Source of the DNA: an uncultured Vicinamibacterales bacterium
GTDB lineage: Bacteria > Acidobacteriota > Vicinamibacteria > Vicinamibacterales > UBA8438
Assembly: GCA_958295905.1 (NCBI GenBank)
Contig: OY282382.1
Coordinates: 3,000,001-3,064,000 of the forward strand
Length of the DNA stretch: 64,000 nt
Direction: 5' to 3'
Positions 44,670 through 52,363 of this stretch are shown here, in pieces; the first letter of the stretch is position 1, and the number at the start of each line of letters is the position of its first letter. The notes under the pieces are model-generated. The model worked only from the letters and a program-made list of their open reading frames with translations, was not told the origin of the DNA and did not search any database. Made by a program: the position numbers and the translations under genes.

Positions 44670-44790
44670 CAAGCGCAACATGCTCGTGACGTTCACGCTG
44701 CCGTGACGTCGGACGTGGCGGCGCTCCATGGCGACGTCCAAGACGGCCAGGACGGCGCAACATGGCTCGTGACGTTCACGCTGCCGTAAC
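44670..44790 (+). pseudogene. Two decayed copies of a PQQ-dehydrogenase 3' end
   Basis: GCAACATGCTCGTGACGTTC at 44679 and GCAACATGGCTCGTGACGTT at 44757 match the end of the 37.9-kb PQQ gene (39660-39689), which encodes NMLVTFTLP and stop. The bases before them do not align. They look like tandem relics of a lost paralogue's tail, 78 bp apart. Confidence 0.6.
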
Positions 44791-44807
44791 CGCGCCGGCG
44801 CCGGCCG

Positions 44808-45788
44808 CTACTGCTGTCCTCCGCTGTCGCCGGCGGCGAGCTCCTCGGCGCGGGCGCCGCGGAGGACGTTGGCGATGCTGTAGTTGCCCTCGTGGCAGGC
44901 GTACTCGAACAGCGGGCCCTGGGTGACGCCGCGGGACGCCTGGTTGGTCGTCAGCGGGATGCGGACGCTCCAGGGGCTCGTGAACTTCGCGGGGTCGGTC
45001 AGGGTGAACTCGTACTCCAGGGTGTCGGCGTCGACGCGGGTGAAGCGCTCGACGAGGCGCATGGTGTGCGTCGGCATGCGCCACGTCTGGGCCCAGCGGT
45101 CGGCGTTGCCGTCGATGAAGTGGGTCGACTCGACGACGAGGGTGTCGCCGTCCCAGCGCCCGCGCATGTCGCCGTTCCACTGGCGGATACCGTTGCGCGG
45201 CCGGTCGGCGATGGGGATGATGCGGCGGTCGCGGAACATCTCGTGCACGATGACGACGTGGTCGGGGGTCTGCAGGATCTGGTGGTTCGGGTTGTAGCCG
45301 AGCCAGAACATCGGCACCCCGTCCGACAGGCACCGCTCGCCGGTGTCGACGTCGACCCACGAGTTGCGGGCCCCGTTCACCCGGTACCGCGCCTGCAACC
45401 GGCCCCGTTCGCGCATCTCCGGCGTGTAGGGGACGCGTCCGTCCGGCGGGTCGACGATCAGGGCCGTCCGCCGGTCGGGCACGAGGCGCGTGCCGGGGTC
45501 GAACCACGTCTGGTTGTAGGTGCCGGGGTCGCCCTCGCGCGGCACCCGCTCGACGAACCGGTTCTCGTCGGCGCCCTTCTCCAGGGCGGCCGCCTCCTCC
45601 TCGGTCAGGAACGCTTGGCCGGCGAACTGCGCCGGCCGCTCCAGCGGCGTCAGCGTCGAGCCGGTCCAGACGCCTTGCAGGTCGGGATCGCCCCAGGGTG
45701 TTCGCAGGTCCGCGGACTGGGCGCCGGCGGGGGGTGCCAGGCCCACGGCGCCGAGTAACGTCACGATAGCGGCGGTCTTGACTGACAT
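44808..45788 (-). CDS. Exported TPWG-PDLQG family protein (second paralogue)
   Basis: A 326-residue exported protein, signal peptide MSVKTAAIVTLLGAVGLAPP. Mature start LRTPWGDPDLQGVWTGSTLT, TPLERP, ALIVDPPDGR, HQILQTPDHVVIVHEMFRDR, WDGDTLVVESTHF and GPLFEYACHEGNYSIANVL match the paralogue at 32152-33198 in the same order. Its position next to decayed PQQ gene ends repeats the association with quinoproteins. GGAGGCTCGAAG precedes the ATG. The function is unknown. Confidence 0.82.
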   Translation of the reverse strand: MSVKTAAIVTLLGAVGLAPPAGAQSADLRTPWGDPDLQGVWTGSTLTPLERPAQFAGQAFLTEEEAAALEKGADENRFVERVPREGDPGTYNQTWFDPGTRLVPDRRTALIVDPPDGRVPYTPEMRERGRLQARYRVNGARNSWVDVDTGERCLSDGVPMFWLGYNPNHQILQTPDHVVIVHEMFRDRRIIPIADRPRNGIRQWNGDMRGRWDGDTLVVESTHFIDGNADRWAQTWRMPTHTMRLVERFTRVDADTLEYEFTLTDPAKFTSPWSVRIPLTTNQASRGVTQGPLFEYACHEGNYSIANVLRGARAEELAAGDSGGQQ

Positions 45789-45931
45789 CTTCGAGCCTCC
45801 CTGTCCGTGCAGCGCGTGAGGTATCCGGGTCGCGGGGCGGCGCGCGGTCTCAACCACCGCCTTGGGGGTGACGACCCCCCGACATGGTAGCGCGTGCCGG
45901 GCGGAATTTGCACCCCGGGCGCCGGAGCTCG

Positions 45932-46273
45932 TCACGCGGTGTCGCGGTCCCGGCGGCCGGCGAGGAAGCCCTCCAGGGAACCCTCCATCTTCGCCATCCG
46001 TTCCCGCAACTCGGCGATCTCGCGCAGCACCGCATCGAACCGTTTGTCGATGCGTTCGTGGAGGTCTCTGTTCGCCGCGTCGAGGCGCTCGTTGAAGCCC
46101 CTTGTCGTTGCGTCGAGGCGGTCGTTGAGGCTCTTCGCGGTTGCGTCGAGGCGGTCGTTGAAGCCCTTCGCGGTCGCGTCTAGGCGCTCGTGAAGCTTTC
46201 GGATGTCGTTCCGCAGCCACGCGAACAGGGCCACGATCAGGGCGGGTGTGAGCAGGCTCGTGAGCTCGGGCAT
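45932..46273 (-). CDS. Membrane-anchored protein with 11-residue coiled-coil repeats
   Basis: A 113-residue protein. One helix (LTSLLTPALIVALFAWLRND) is followed by a long amphipathic helix of 11-residue units: LHERLDATAKG, FNDRLDATAKS, LNDRLDATTRG, FNERLDAANRD, LHERIDKRFDA. The DNA also repeats at 33 bp. A parallel coiled coil emerging from the membrane is likely. The repeat period and simple sequence make copy-number change easy. No family name; a structural or tethering role is inferred. Confidence 0.65.
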   Translation of the reverse strand: MPELTSLLTPALIVALFAWLRNDIRKLHERLDATAKGFNDRLDATAKSLNDRLDATTRGFNERLDAANRDLHERIDKRFDAVLREIAELRERMAKMEGSLEGFLAGRRDRDTA

Positions 46274-46417
46274 CTCGCGGTCCGACCGGGGCGTTTGCGG
46301 CCCGTCACCGGAGCCTGCGGGCCGACGGGCGTACCGCCCGCGGACTCCCCGTACCGCATAGTACCACGCGCGGTCCGGCCGGTCCGGGCGGGAGTCCCCG
46401 CGAGCTTCCGGAGAGCG

Positions 46418-46771
46418 TTACGCGCGCCCCACCTGCTGTCGCAGCGCGTCGGCGGTGATCTGGTTGTGGGATCCGTGCCACCGGACGCGTCCCCGTTCGA
46501 GGACGAACGCCTGCGGCGACTCGTGCCGCACGCCCAGCCGTTCGGCCGCTTCGTTCGACAGCGGACGCTGCTCTATCACCTTGAGGACGAACACCGGCCA
46601 CTCGGGATGGTCCCCGCCGAACGCCATGACCTCGTCGATGACGTAGGCCGACACCGGGCAACGCGTACTGTGCTTGAACAGCACCGCCCGCGGGCTGTCG
46701 ATGACTGCCTCCAGCGCCGCGGCGTCATCCACTTCGCGGAGGAGCGGCGTGTCTGGTCGCTCTGATGGCAT
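46418..46771 (-). CDS. YtxJ-like monothiol bacilliredoxin
   Basis: A 117-residue thioredoxin-fold protein. LFKHSTRCPVSAYVIDEVMA (residues about 32-51) has the KHSxxCP(I/V)S motif of YtxJ/BrxC, whose single cysteine resolves mixed disulfides with bacillithiol. VFVLKVIEQRPLSNEAAERL, HESPQAFVLERGRVRWHGSH and a terminal helix complete the fold. Acidobacteria have been reported to carry bacillithiol-type genes, which fits. No operon partner is seen. Confidence 0.85.
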   Translation of the reverse strand: MPSERPDTPLLREVDDAAALEAVIDSPRAVLFKHSTRCPVSAYVIDEVMAFGGDHPEWPVFVLKVIEQRPLSNEAAERLGVRHESPQAFVLERGRVRWHGSHNQITADALRQQVGRA

Positions 46772-46855
46772 GCTCGCCTTCTCGTCGCCGGCCGGGTGTC
46801 GGCCCCGAGTCAGCCGGTCCTTGGGTTGAATGCGTTCACGCGGCGGGTATACCGG

Positions 46856-49216
46856 TTACGGCTCCAGCGCGGTGCCGGGCGCGGTGCCGGCGATGAACGC
46901 TTCCTGAATGGCGTTGCCGGCCCAGGGTGCGACCTCCCCGGTATCGGGATCCACCTGGGCGAACACGATGTTGGCGGGCGGCGCGAAACGGTCCTCGGGG
47001 CCGGCTTCGCGGCCGTCGATGTGGGCCCGCATGAAGTCGATCCAGATCGGCAGGGCGACCCGCGCGCCCTGCTCGTCGTAGCCCAGCGTGACCTTCTCGT
47101 CGTAGCCGACCCAGACCCCGACCGTGACGTCCGGGTCGAAGCCCACGAACCAAGCGTCCGTGTAGTCGTCCATGGTGCCGGTCTTGCCGCCCAGCGGCCA
47201 CCCCAGCCGGCTCGCCCGGATGCCGGTGCCGCGCTTGACCACGCCTTCCATCAGGCTGGTCATGATGTAGGCGGTGTCGGCGGGCACCGCGTCCTGGGGC
47301 ACGGGCAGGTTCTCTTCCAGCGTCTCGCCTTCCCGGTCGACGATGCGGTCGATCTGATAGGGGACCATCCGCACCCCCCGGTTGGGGAAGACGGAGTATG
47401 CGCTGGTCACCTCCGCCAGCGTCGCCTCCGCCGATCCTAGGGCCACCGAGAGGTAGGGCGGCGTCTCCGAGGTGAACCCGAGCCGGCGCGCGAAGTCGAG
47501 CACGACCTGCGGGCCGATCTCGTTCATGATCCAGACGGCCGGGACGTTGCGCGACTTCTCGAGCGCGTACCGGAGCGTGATCGGACCCGCGTAGGTGTGA
47601 TCGTAGTTGGTGGGGGCGTAGCGTGGCTGTCCCGGCCCCACGTTATAGCTGATCGGCTCGTCCCGCACGATGGACGTGGCGGTGTACCCCTGGTCGATGG
47701 CGGCGGCGTAGAGCACGCCCTTGAAGAGCGAGCCGAGCTGCCGGTAGGCCTGGGTCGCGCGGTTGAACTTGCTGCGGTCGAAGTCGTAGCCGCCGACCAT
47801 CGCGAGGATGCGGCCGGTCCCGTTCTCGATGGCGAGGAGCGCGCCCTCCGCCAGCGGCTCCTGCTCGAGCTCGGCTTCGACCACGGGCCGGTCGCCGGTG
47901 GTGTCCAGCGCCGTCACTTCGACCTCGATGAGGTCGCCCGCGGCGACCACCTCGTCGGCGCGCTTCCCGCCGAGGCCCCGGAACCCTGCGAAACCGCCCG
48001 CCGGGGTCCTGCGGTACCCCTTGGGCACGACCCGTGCGGCGTACGCCCCGAAGCGCACCTGCATCGCCTCCGGGCCGGCGCCGGTGACGACCGCCGGCAC
48101 GATGTCTCCCGCGCGGATCGGCAGCCGCCAGCGGTAGTGCTCGTAGTCCGCGAGTATGTCCGCCGGCGCGCGGTAGTCGCCGTCCGCGGCGGCCTCGGCG
48201 AGAATGTTGCGCGCGGGGGGCCTGAACCCGCGGCGCTTGTCGTGGGCGCGCAGCCCCGCCTCGACCGCCCGGTTGGCCGCCTCCTGCAGCTTGACGTCGA
48301 GCGTCGTATGAACGGTGAGCCCTTGCTCGTAGAGCCGCGCCACCCCGTACTCCCGCTCGAGGTGCTGGCGGACCTCCTCGATGAAGTAGGGCGCCTTGGA
48401 GTTGCTCCGCTCCTGCCGCTCGGCCAGCACGATGGGCCGGGCCGTCGCCTCGTCCGCTTCCGCCTGGCTGACGTAACCCTCGTCGACCATCCGTCGCAGG
48501 GTGCGGTTGCGGCGGCTCAGGGCGAGGTCCATGTTGACCAGCGGGCTCCACCGCGCCGGCGTCGGGAAGGTGCCGACGATGGTGGCCGCCTCGCCGAGAT
48601 CGAGCTCCGTCGCCGGCTTGTCGAAGTACAGGCGTGACGCGGCTTCGACCCCGAAGGCGCTGTGCCGGGCCGTGCCCAGCCAGATCTGGTTGGCGTAGAG
48701 CGTGAGGATCTCCCGCTTCGTGTAGCGCTTCTCGATCTGAATCGTGTAGAAGGCTTCGACGAGCTTGCGTTGCCACGTCTTCTGGAGGCCGAGGCTCTCG
48801 CCCCCCAGCGTGACGTTGCGGGCGAGCTGCATGGTGATGGTGCTGGCCCCCGCCGCCGTCAGATCGCCCTGGAGGATGTTCGAGAACAGCGTCATGACGA
48901 TGCGGGGGATGTTGAAGCCGACGTGGCTGAAGAAGTCGCCGTCCTCGGCCGCGATAATCGCATTCCGCAACACCGCGGGAATCTCGTCGTAGGTGAGGAT
49001 GACCCGCCGCTCGGTGGCGTATTCTCCGATGAGCTGGCCGTCGCGGGCGTGAATCCGGGTGATGGTGCCGGGCGAGTAGTCGTCGAGTTCGGCGATTATC
49101 GCGAGGTCCTGCGAGTAGGCGAAGAGCACGCCCGAGACGAGGCCCACGGTGGCAATGGAGGTGAAGGCGACGACCACGGCCGCGCGGCGGGCGTAGAGGC
49201 TTCTGATCTCGTCCAT
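46856..49216 (-). CDS. mrcA: Class A penicillin-binding protein 1A (bifunctional peptidoglycan synthase)
   Basis: A 786-residue inner-membrane enzyme with a single N-terminal helix (AAVVVAFTSIATVGLVSGVL). The GT51 glycosyltransferase (residues about 60-235) has AIIAAEDGDFFSHVG (catalytic Glu), GASTITMQLARN and KREILTLYANQIWLG. The transpeptidase has SLFK in QLGSLFKGVLYAA (SxxK), SRN and KTGT. It polymerises and crosslinks peptidoglycan. The residue before GS is Leu instead of the usual Pro (RQPGS). TATAAT at 49238-49243 (minus strand) lies 22 bp before the ATG, leaving a short leader with GAAGGACGGGAAC. Confidence 0.95.
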   Translation of the reverse strand: MDEIRSLYARRAAVVVAFTSIATVGLVSGVLFAYSQDLAIIAELDDYSPGTITRIHARDGQLIGEYATERRVILTYDEIPAVLRNAIIAAEDGDFFSHVGFNIPRIVMTLFSNILQGDLTAAGASTITMQLARNVTLGGESLGLQKTWQRKLVEAFYTIQIEKRYTKREILTLYANQIWLGTARHSAFGVEAASRLYFDKPATELDLGEAATIVGTFPTPARWSPLVNMDLALSRRNRTLRRMVDEGYVSQAEADEATARPIVLAERQERSNSKAPYFIEEVRQHLEREYGVARLYEQGLTVHTTLDVKLQEAANRAVEAGLRAHDKRRGFRPPARNILAEAAADGDYRAPADILADYEHYRWRLPIRAGDIVPAVVTGAGPEAMQVRFGAYAARVVPKGYRRTPAGGFAGFRGLGGKRADEVVAAGDLIEVEVTALDTTGDRPVVEAELEQEPLAEGALLAIENGTGRILAMVGGYDFDRSKFNRATQAYRQLGSLFKGVLYAAAIDQGYTATSIVRDEPISYNVGPGQPRYAPTNYDHTYAGPITLRYALEKSRNVPAVWIMNEIGPQVVLDFARRLGFTSETPPYLSVALGSAEATLAEVTSAYSVFPNRGVRMVPYQIDRIVDREGETLEENLPVPQDAVPADTAYIMTSLMEGVVKRGTGIRASRLGWPLGGKTGTMDDYTDAWFVGFDPDVTVGVWVGYDEKVTLGYDEQGARVALPIWIDFMRAHIDGREAGPEDRFAPPANIVFAQVDPDTGEVAPWAGNAIQEAFIAGTAPGTALEP

Positions 49217-49237
49217 CCTGTTCCCGTCCTTCGAGCA

Positions 49238-49243
49238 ATTATA
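49238..49243 (-). promoter_or_regulatory. TATAAT -10 box of the PBP1A gene
   Basis: Reverse complement reads TATAAT, 22 bases before the start codon. The predicted leader is about 15 bases. Confidence 0.5.
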
Positions 49244-49255
49244 CCGGCTCGCCGG

Positions 49256-49625
49256 CAGACTTCGGCCGCAAACTCTCTACTCCTGTTGTCGGATCATCCC
49301 CGCCGGCCGGCCAGTGGCGCCGCGGTGCGTGCCCGTTCGGCGGGCCCGCATCCGTCGCGCTCCGGCGGACATCGGCCGCAATCTCTACGCTGGGTTGTCG
49401 GATCATCCCGTGGACGTCCGGTGGCGCCGGGGTGTCGTTCCGGTTCGGCGGGCCCCGTATCCGTTGCGCCGGGTCGCGGGCTTCGTTCGCGGCGCGGCTG
49501 CGGAACGGGGTCGTTCCGGTTCGGCGGGTCCGCATCCGTTGCGCCGTCGACCGGCCCCGGGTCGACCCCGACGAACCGATGTCGTTCCGGTTCGGCGGGC
49601 CCCGCATCCGTTGCGCCCCCCGCTC
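49256..49625. repeat. Array of imperfect spacer repeats before the racemase-like gene
   Basis: GTCGTTCCGGTTCGGCGGG and ATCCGTTGCGCC occur at about 49434, 49507 and 49579, with a decayed copy at 49325. Separately, CGGCCGCAA-TCTCTAC with GTTGTCGGATCATCCC is duplicated at about 49263 and 49376. The array sits between PBP1A and the 3' end of the racemase-like gene. No gene is seen. Confidence 0.75.
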
Positions 49626-49645
49626 GGCGGCCGGCCGCGGCCGGA

Positions 49646-50311
49646 TCAACGTCCGGCGATCAGCTTCCGCAGCCGGGCCACGCCCGCGCCGGCGGGGCCG
49701 GCCACCGGACCGGCGTGCGCGGCCGCGGCCCCCGGGAGGATGCGCTCCATCGAGAACTGCGCGAAGAGGATGGCGGCGCCCCCGTCCACCGCGCCGACCG
49801 CGTCGAGCACGAGGCGGTCGTGGCTCTCGGGGTCGCCGCTGATCAGCGCGTCCATCGCGCCGTCCACCGCCTGGCGGGTTATCGACAGCCCGCGGTTCCG
49901 GGCCGCCGCCTCCCGCCCCAGCGCTTCCGCCAGCAGCGTCGCCGAGTCGGGGGCGGTGGCCAGGACGTGCAGAGGGCGATCGAGCTCGAACGCCCGCTCG
50001 ACGATGCCCTCGAACGACGTCGCCACCGGAATGTCCATGCCCACCCGGGCCTGCCGGACCGCGTCGCCGAAGAACGACCCGGTCATGATGATGCCCTCGG
50101 CCCCCGTCTCCGCGCTGTAGCGCACGAGGCGATGGATGCGGGAGGCGAGCTCGGCGTCGTCGGCGGCCCCGAGGTTGCGGTCGAGGTACAGCGACCCGTC
50201 GAGGAGATGCGCGACGTCGGCGGCCGGCCATCCGCGATCGAACGCGAGCTGGGTGGTGGGGATGGCGTTCATGAGGGCGTGGATCGCCCCGATGCGATAG
50301 CGCTGCTGCAT
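49646..50311 (-). CDS. Asp/Glu/hydantoin racemase-superfamily protein
   Basis: A 221-residue cytosolic protein. IGAIHALMNAIPTTQLAFDR at the N-terminus, GAEGIIMTGSFFGDAVRQAR in the middle (the usual cysteine of T-C-S-S is replaced: TGSFFG), and SHDRLVLDAVGAVDGGAAIL near the C-terminus, where the second cysteine is also not evident (AILFAQFS). The fold fits Asp/Glu racemases, but without the two catalytic cysteines racemase activity is doubtful. GAAGGAGCCTTCACC precedes the ATG. Confidence 0.7.
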   Translation of the reverse strand: MQQRYRIGAIHALMNAIPTTQLAFDRGWPAADVAHLLDGSLYLDRNLGAADDAELASRIHRLVRYSAETGAEGIIMTGSFFGDAVRQARVGMDIPVATSFEGIVERAFELDRPLHVLATAPDSATLLAEALGREAAARNRGLSITRQAVDGAMDALISGDPESHDRLVLDAVGAVDGGAAILFAQFSMERILPGAAAAHAGPVAGPAGAGVARLRKLIAGR

Positions 50312-50529
50312 GGTGAAGGCTCCTTCGTCGAGATTGAATGCGGGTCGTGTCGCGGTCGCCGAGCCGTGCTCACCCGAGCTCGGCCGTCTTCGCCGGCGTC
50401 TCCGCGCCGTGTTGCGGCACCGCCGCCCCGGCGAACTTTCCGGGAGTCGGCGCCGCCGGCTGGAGTCGGCGCCGTGACTGCGGCGTAGACCCCTGCGTTC
50501 CGTACCGGCCGGGACCATCCGCCCGGCCC
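50312..50529. other. Spacer without a recognisable gene
   Basis: GC-rich with two GGAGTCGGCGCCG motifs near 50450 and 50465. No gene or strong promoter is seen. Confidence 0.4.
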
Positions 50530-50715
50530 CGGGTGCGCGTCAATGAAGGTGAGGCGCCGCCGCCGGGAATATCCGGCGTGGCTGGTCCCCGAGGCATGCC
50601 ATGGCGCCAAGGCCCCCGACAGGCCCGTTCGGGAGGTCACGACGCCGAGAACGGCACGGAAATCGCCAACCTGACCGTGCCCAGGGGCCGTCATTGCACG
50701 AATCTGACGTGCGCC
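50530..50715. mobile_element. MITE-like element, family 2, copy 3
   Basis: Begins GGGTGCGCGTCAATGAAGGTGAG and ends ATCTGACGTGCGCC. CCCGGCCC flanks both ends (50522-50529 and 50716-50723), a possible 8-bp target duplication, though the sequence is simple. A family 1 element starts within 8 bp of its right end. Confidence 0.65.
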
Positions 50716-50722
50716 CCCGGCC

Positions 50723-50895
50723 CAGGGGCATCCCACGCTGACGGCGCGTGACGGCCCGCCCCCGATTCGAGGGGGCGACACCGTCTTGCCGACCGGCCGG
50801 CGCCGCGTGAGACCCACGATTCCGCACGTCCGGAGCCCCGGGACCGCCGCGATTTCCGCCTGCGCACGGCGGTGGCGGAGCGTGGGATGGTCCTG
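50723..50895 (+). mobile_element. MITE-like element, family 1, copy F
   Basis: Runs from CAGGGGCATCCCACGCT to AGCGTGGGATGGTCCTG. GCCCCCGGCC lies on both sides (50713-50722 and 50896-50905), a perfect 10-bp duplication. The left target copy lies in the right end and flank of family 2 copy 3, so this element inserted later. The stretch from 50906 to 51097 contains CGGGACACCCGGTGTCCCG (50953-50971), a palindrome of 9-bp arms, and no gene. Confidence 0.9.
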
Positions 50896-51097
50896 GCCCC
50901 CGGCCCCGGCCGCGTTCCCCTGCCGACGCCCGACGGGATACCATTGGCGTGTCGGGACACCCGGTGTCCCGCCATCGGTGGACATCTGGGTACTCACCCC
51001 GAACCGAAGTGGGGTTCCCAGGCGGAAGAAGCGCATCGTTCGGCCCAAGTCCGTCTATGCAAAGATGATGACGTGACGAACCAATCAGGAGGAATCG

Positions 51098-52141
51098 ATG
51101 AACCGATCCAGAATCGCGTTGCTGGCCGTCGTCCTCGGCCTCAGCGGAACGGTGACCCTGCAGACGCTCCAGAGCGGGCAGGCCGTCGAGATGATGGCCG
51201 CCGCCGCGGGTGATTTTCTCGCGTCGCTCCCCGAGGCGCAACAGGCGCAGGCGACCTTCGCGTTCGATTCGGACGAGCGCTCGCGCCACCACTTCATTCC
51301 ACCCGAGGTGTTCGAGCGCCACGGCGTGTCCTACGCGGACCTCGGCTTCGAGCAGAAGGTGCGGGCCCAAGACCTGCTCCGCTCCGGGCTGAGCCGGCAG
51401 GGCTACCTGACCGCCCAGCAGATCATGGAGGTCGAGGGCATTCTCGGCGTCCTCGTGGAAGGGGAGGGGCGGCGCTTCTCACGCGACCCCGAGGCCTACT
51501 GGGTGTCGGTGTTCGGGACGCCGTCGACCACCGGCACGTGGGGATGGCGCTGGGAAGGACACCACCTCTCGCTGCACTTCACCGTCGTCGACGGGGCGGT
51601 CACCGTGAGCACGCCGACCTTCCTGGGCGCGAACCCCGCCACCGTGCCCTCGGGCGCCCGAAAAGGGCTCCGGGCGATGAGGGCGCAGGAGGACACCGCG
51701 CGCGACCTCCTCGCCTCGCTCGATGCGGGCCAGCGCGAAGTGGCCATCTTCGACGACGTGGCGCCGACGAACGTGGTCACGGGCGCCGACCTCGTGGTCG
51801 ACCCGCTCGACCCGATCGGCATCCCGGGGGCCGATCTGTCGTCCGGCCAGCAGGAGATGCTGATGGCGGTCGTCGACTCGTACATCGGGCTCATGGCCGA
51901 CGACATCGCCGGGCTCCGCCGGGCCGAGGTCGCCGCGGGGGGCGTCGAGAACACCTGGTTCGCGTGGGCCGGTCCGACCGAGCGGGGCGAGGTGGCCTAC
52001 TACCGCGTGCAGGGGCCGAACTTCTTGATCGAGTTCGACAACACGCAGGAAGACCCGAACCACATCCACGCGGCGTTCCGGGACTTCGACGGCGATCTCG
52101 GCCGCGACCTCCTGCGGGAGCACGTGGCGCAGGACCACTGA
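51098..52141 (+). CDS. DUF3500 exported protein
   Basis: A 347-residue exported protein with signal peptide MNRSRIALLAVVLGLSGTV. DUF3500 features are ATFAFDSDERSRHHFIPPEV, SRQGYLTAQQIMEVEGIL, WGWRWEGHHLSLHFTVVDG, TPTFLGANPATVPSGARKGL and FLIEFDNTQEDPNHIHAAFR with paired histidines near the end. Such proteins are exported and of unknown role. AGGAGGAATCG precedes the ATG. The last coding bases are duplicated downstream (52190-52220). Confidence 0.88.
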   Translation: MNRSRIALLAVVLGLSGTVTLQTLQSGQAVEMMAAAAGDFLASLPEAQQAQATFAFDSDERSRHHFIPPEVFERHGVSYADLGFEQKVRAQDLLRSGLSRQGYLTAQQIMEVEGILGVLVEGEGRRFSRDPEAYWVSVFGTPSTTGTWGWRWEGHHLSLHFTVVDGAVTVSTPTFLGANPATVPSGARKGLRAMRAQEDTARDLLASLDAGQREVAIFDDVAPTNVVTGADLVVDPLDPIGIPGADLSSGQQEMLMAVVDSYIGLMADDIAGLRRAEVAAGGVENTWFAWAGPTERGEVAYYRVQGPNFLIEFDNTQEDPNHIHAAFRDFDGDLGRDLLREHVAQDH

Positions 52142-52220
52142 TTCCGGACATCTCGACCACCGCCGTCCGCACCCTCCGGCGGCGGCGCGCGGGAGCACGT
52201 GGCGCAGGGCCGCTGATTCC
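52125..52220. repeat. Duplicated DUF3500 gene end
   Basis: GCGGGAGCACGTGGCGCAGG with CCACTGATTCCGGAC at 52116-52150 recurs as GCGGGAGCACGTGGCGCAGG plus GCCGCTGATTCCGGAC at 52189-52224. The first copy contains the gene's real stop. Confidence 0.85.
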
Positions 52221-52226
52221 GGACGG

Positions 52227-52262
52227 CCGTGGGCACCCGTCGCCGGCGACGGGTGCCCACGG
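52227..52262. terminator. Perfect 36-bp palindrome (18-bp arms)
   Basis: CCGTGGGCACCCGTCGCC followed at once by its reverse complement. It lies 85 bp after the DUF3500 stop and can form a long hairpin or cruciform. It could terminate transcription from both sides. Confidence 0.6.
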
Positions 52263-52321
52263 CTCCGGTTGCCCCCCAACAAACCGCCGGCGGTCTGCGC
52301 GTGCCCATCGCGCGGACCGCC

Positions 52322-52363
52322 GTTCAGCCTGCCGGCGCGCGGCGCCGCGTCGGCGGGCTGAAC
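52322..52363. terminator. Hairpin GTTCAGCC...GGCTGAAC in the convergent spacer
   Basis: GTTCAGCCTGCCGGCG pairs with CGTCGGCGGGCTGAAC with few mismatches. It uses a copy of the PQQ gene end (see the array at 52341-52560) as one arm. Confidence 0.5.

Noticed and set aside
44509-44706. A 65-residue ORF ending in NMLVTFTLP as a real gene
   Set aside because: Only the last residues match a PQQ gene end; the rest is out of any known frame, so it is listed as a relic.
4091-50895. ORFs across the MITE copies with recurring TIPHVRSP- and VLGLRTCGI-like peptides
   Set aside because: They are translations of the same non-coding repeat in several frames and vary in ends; no start site or codon bias supports them.
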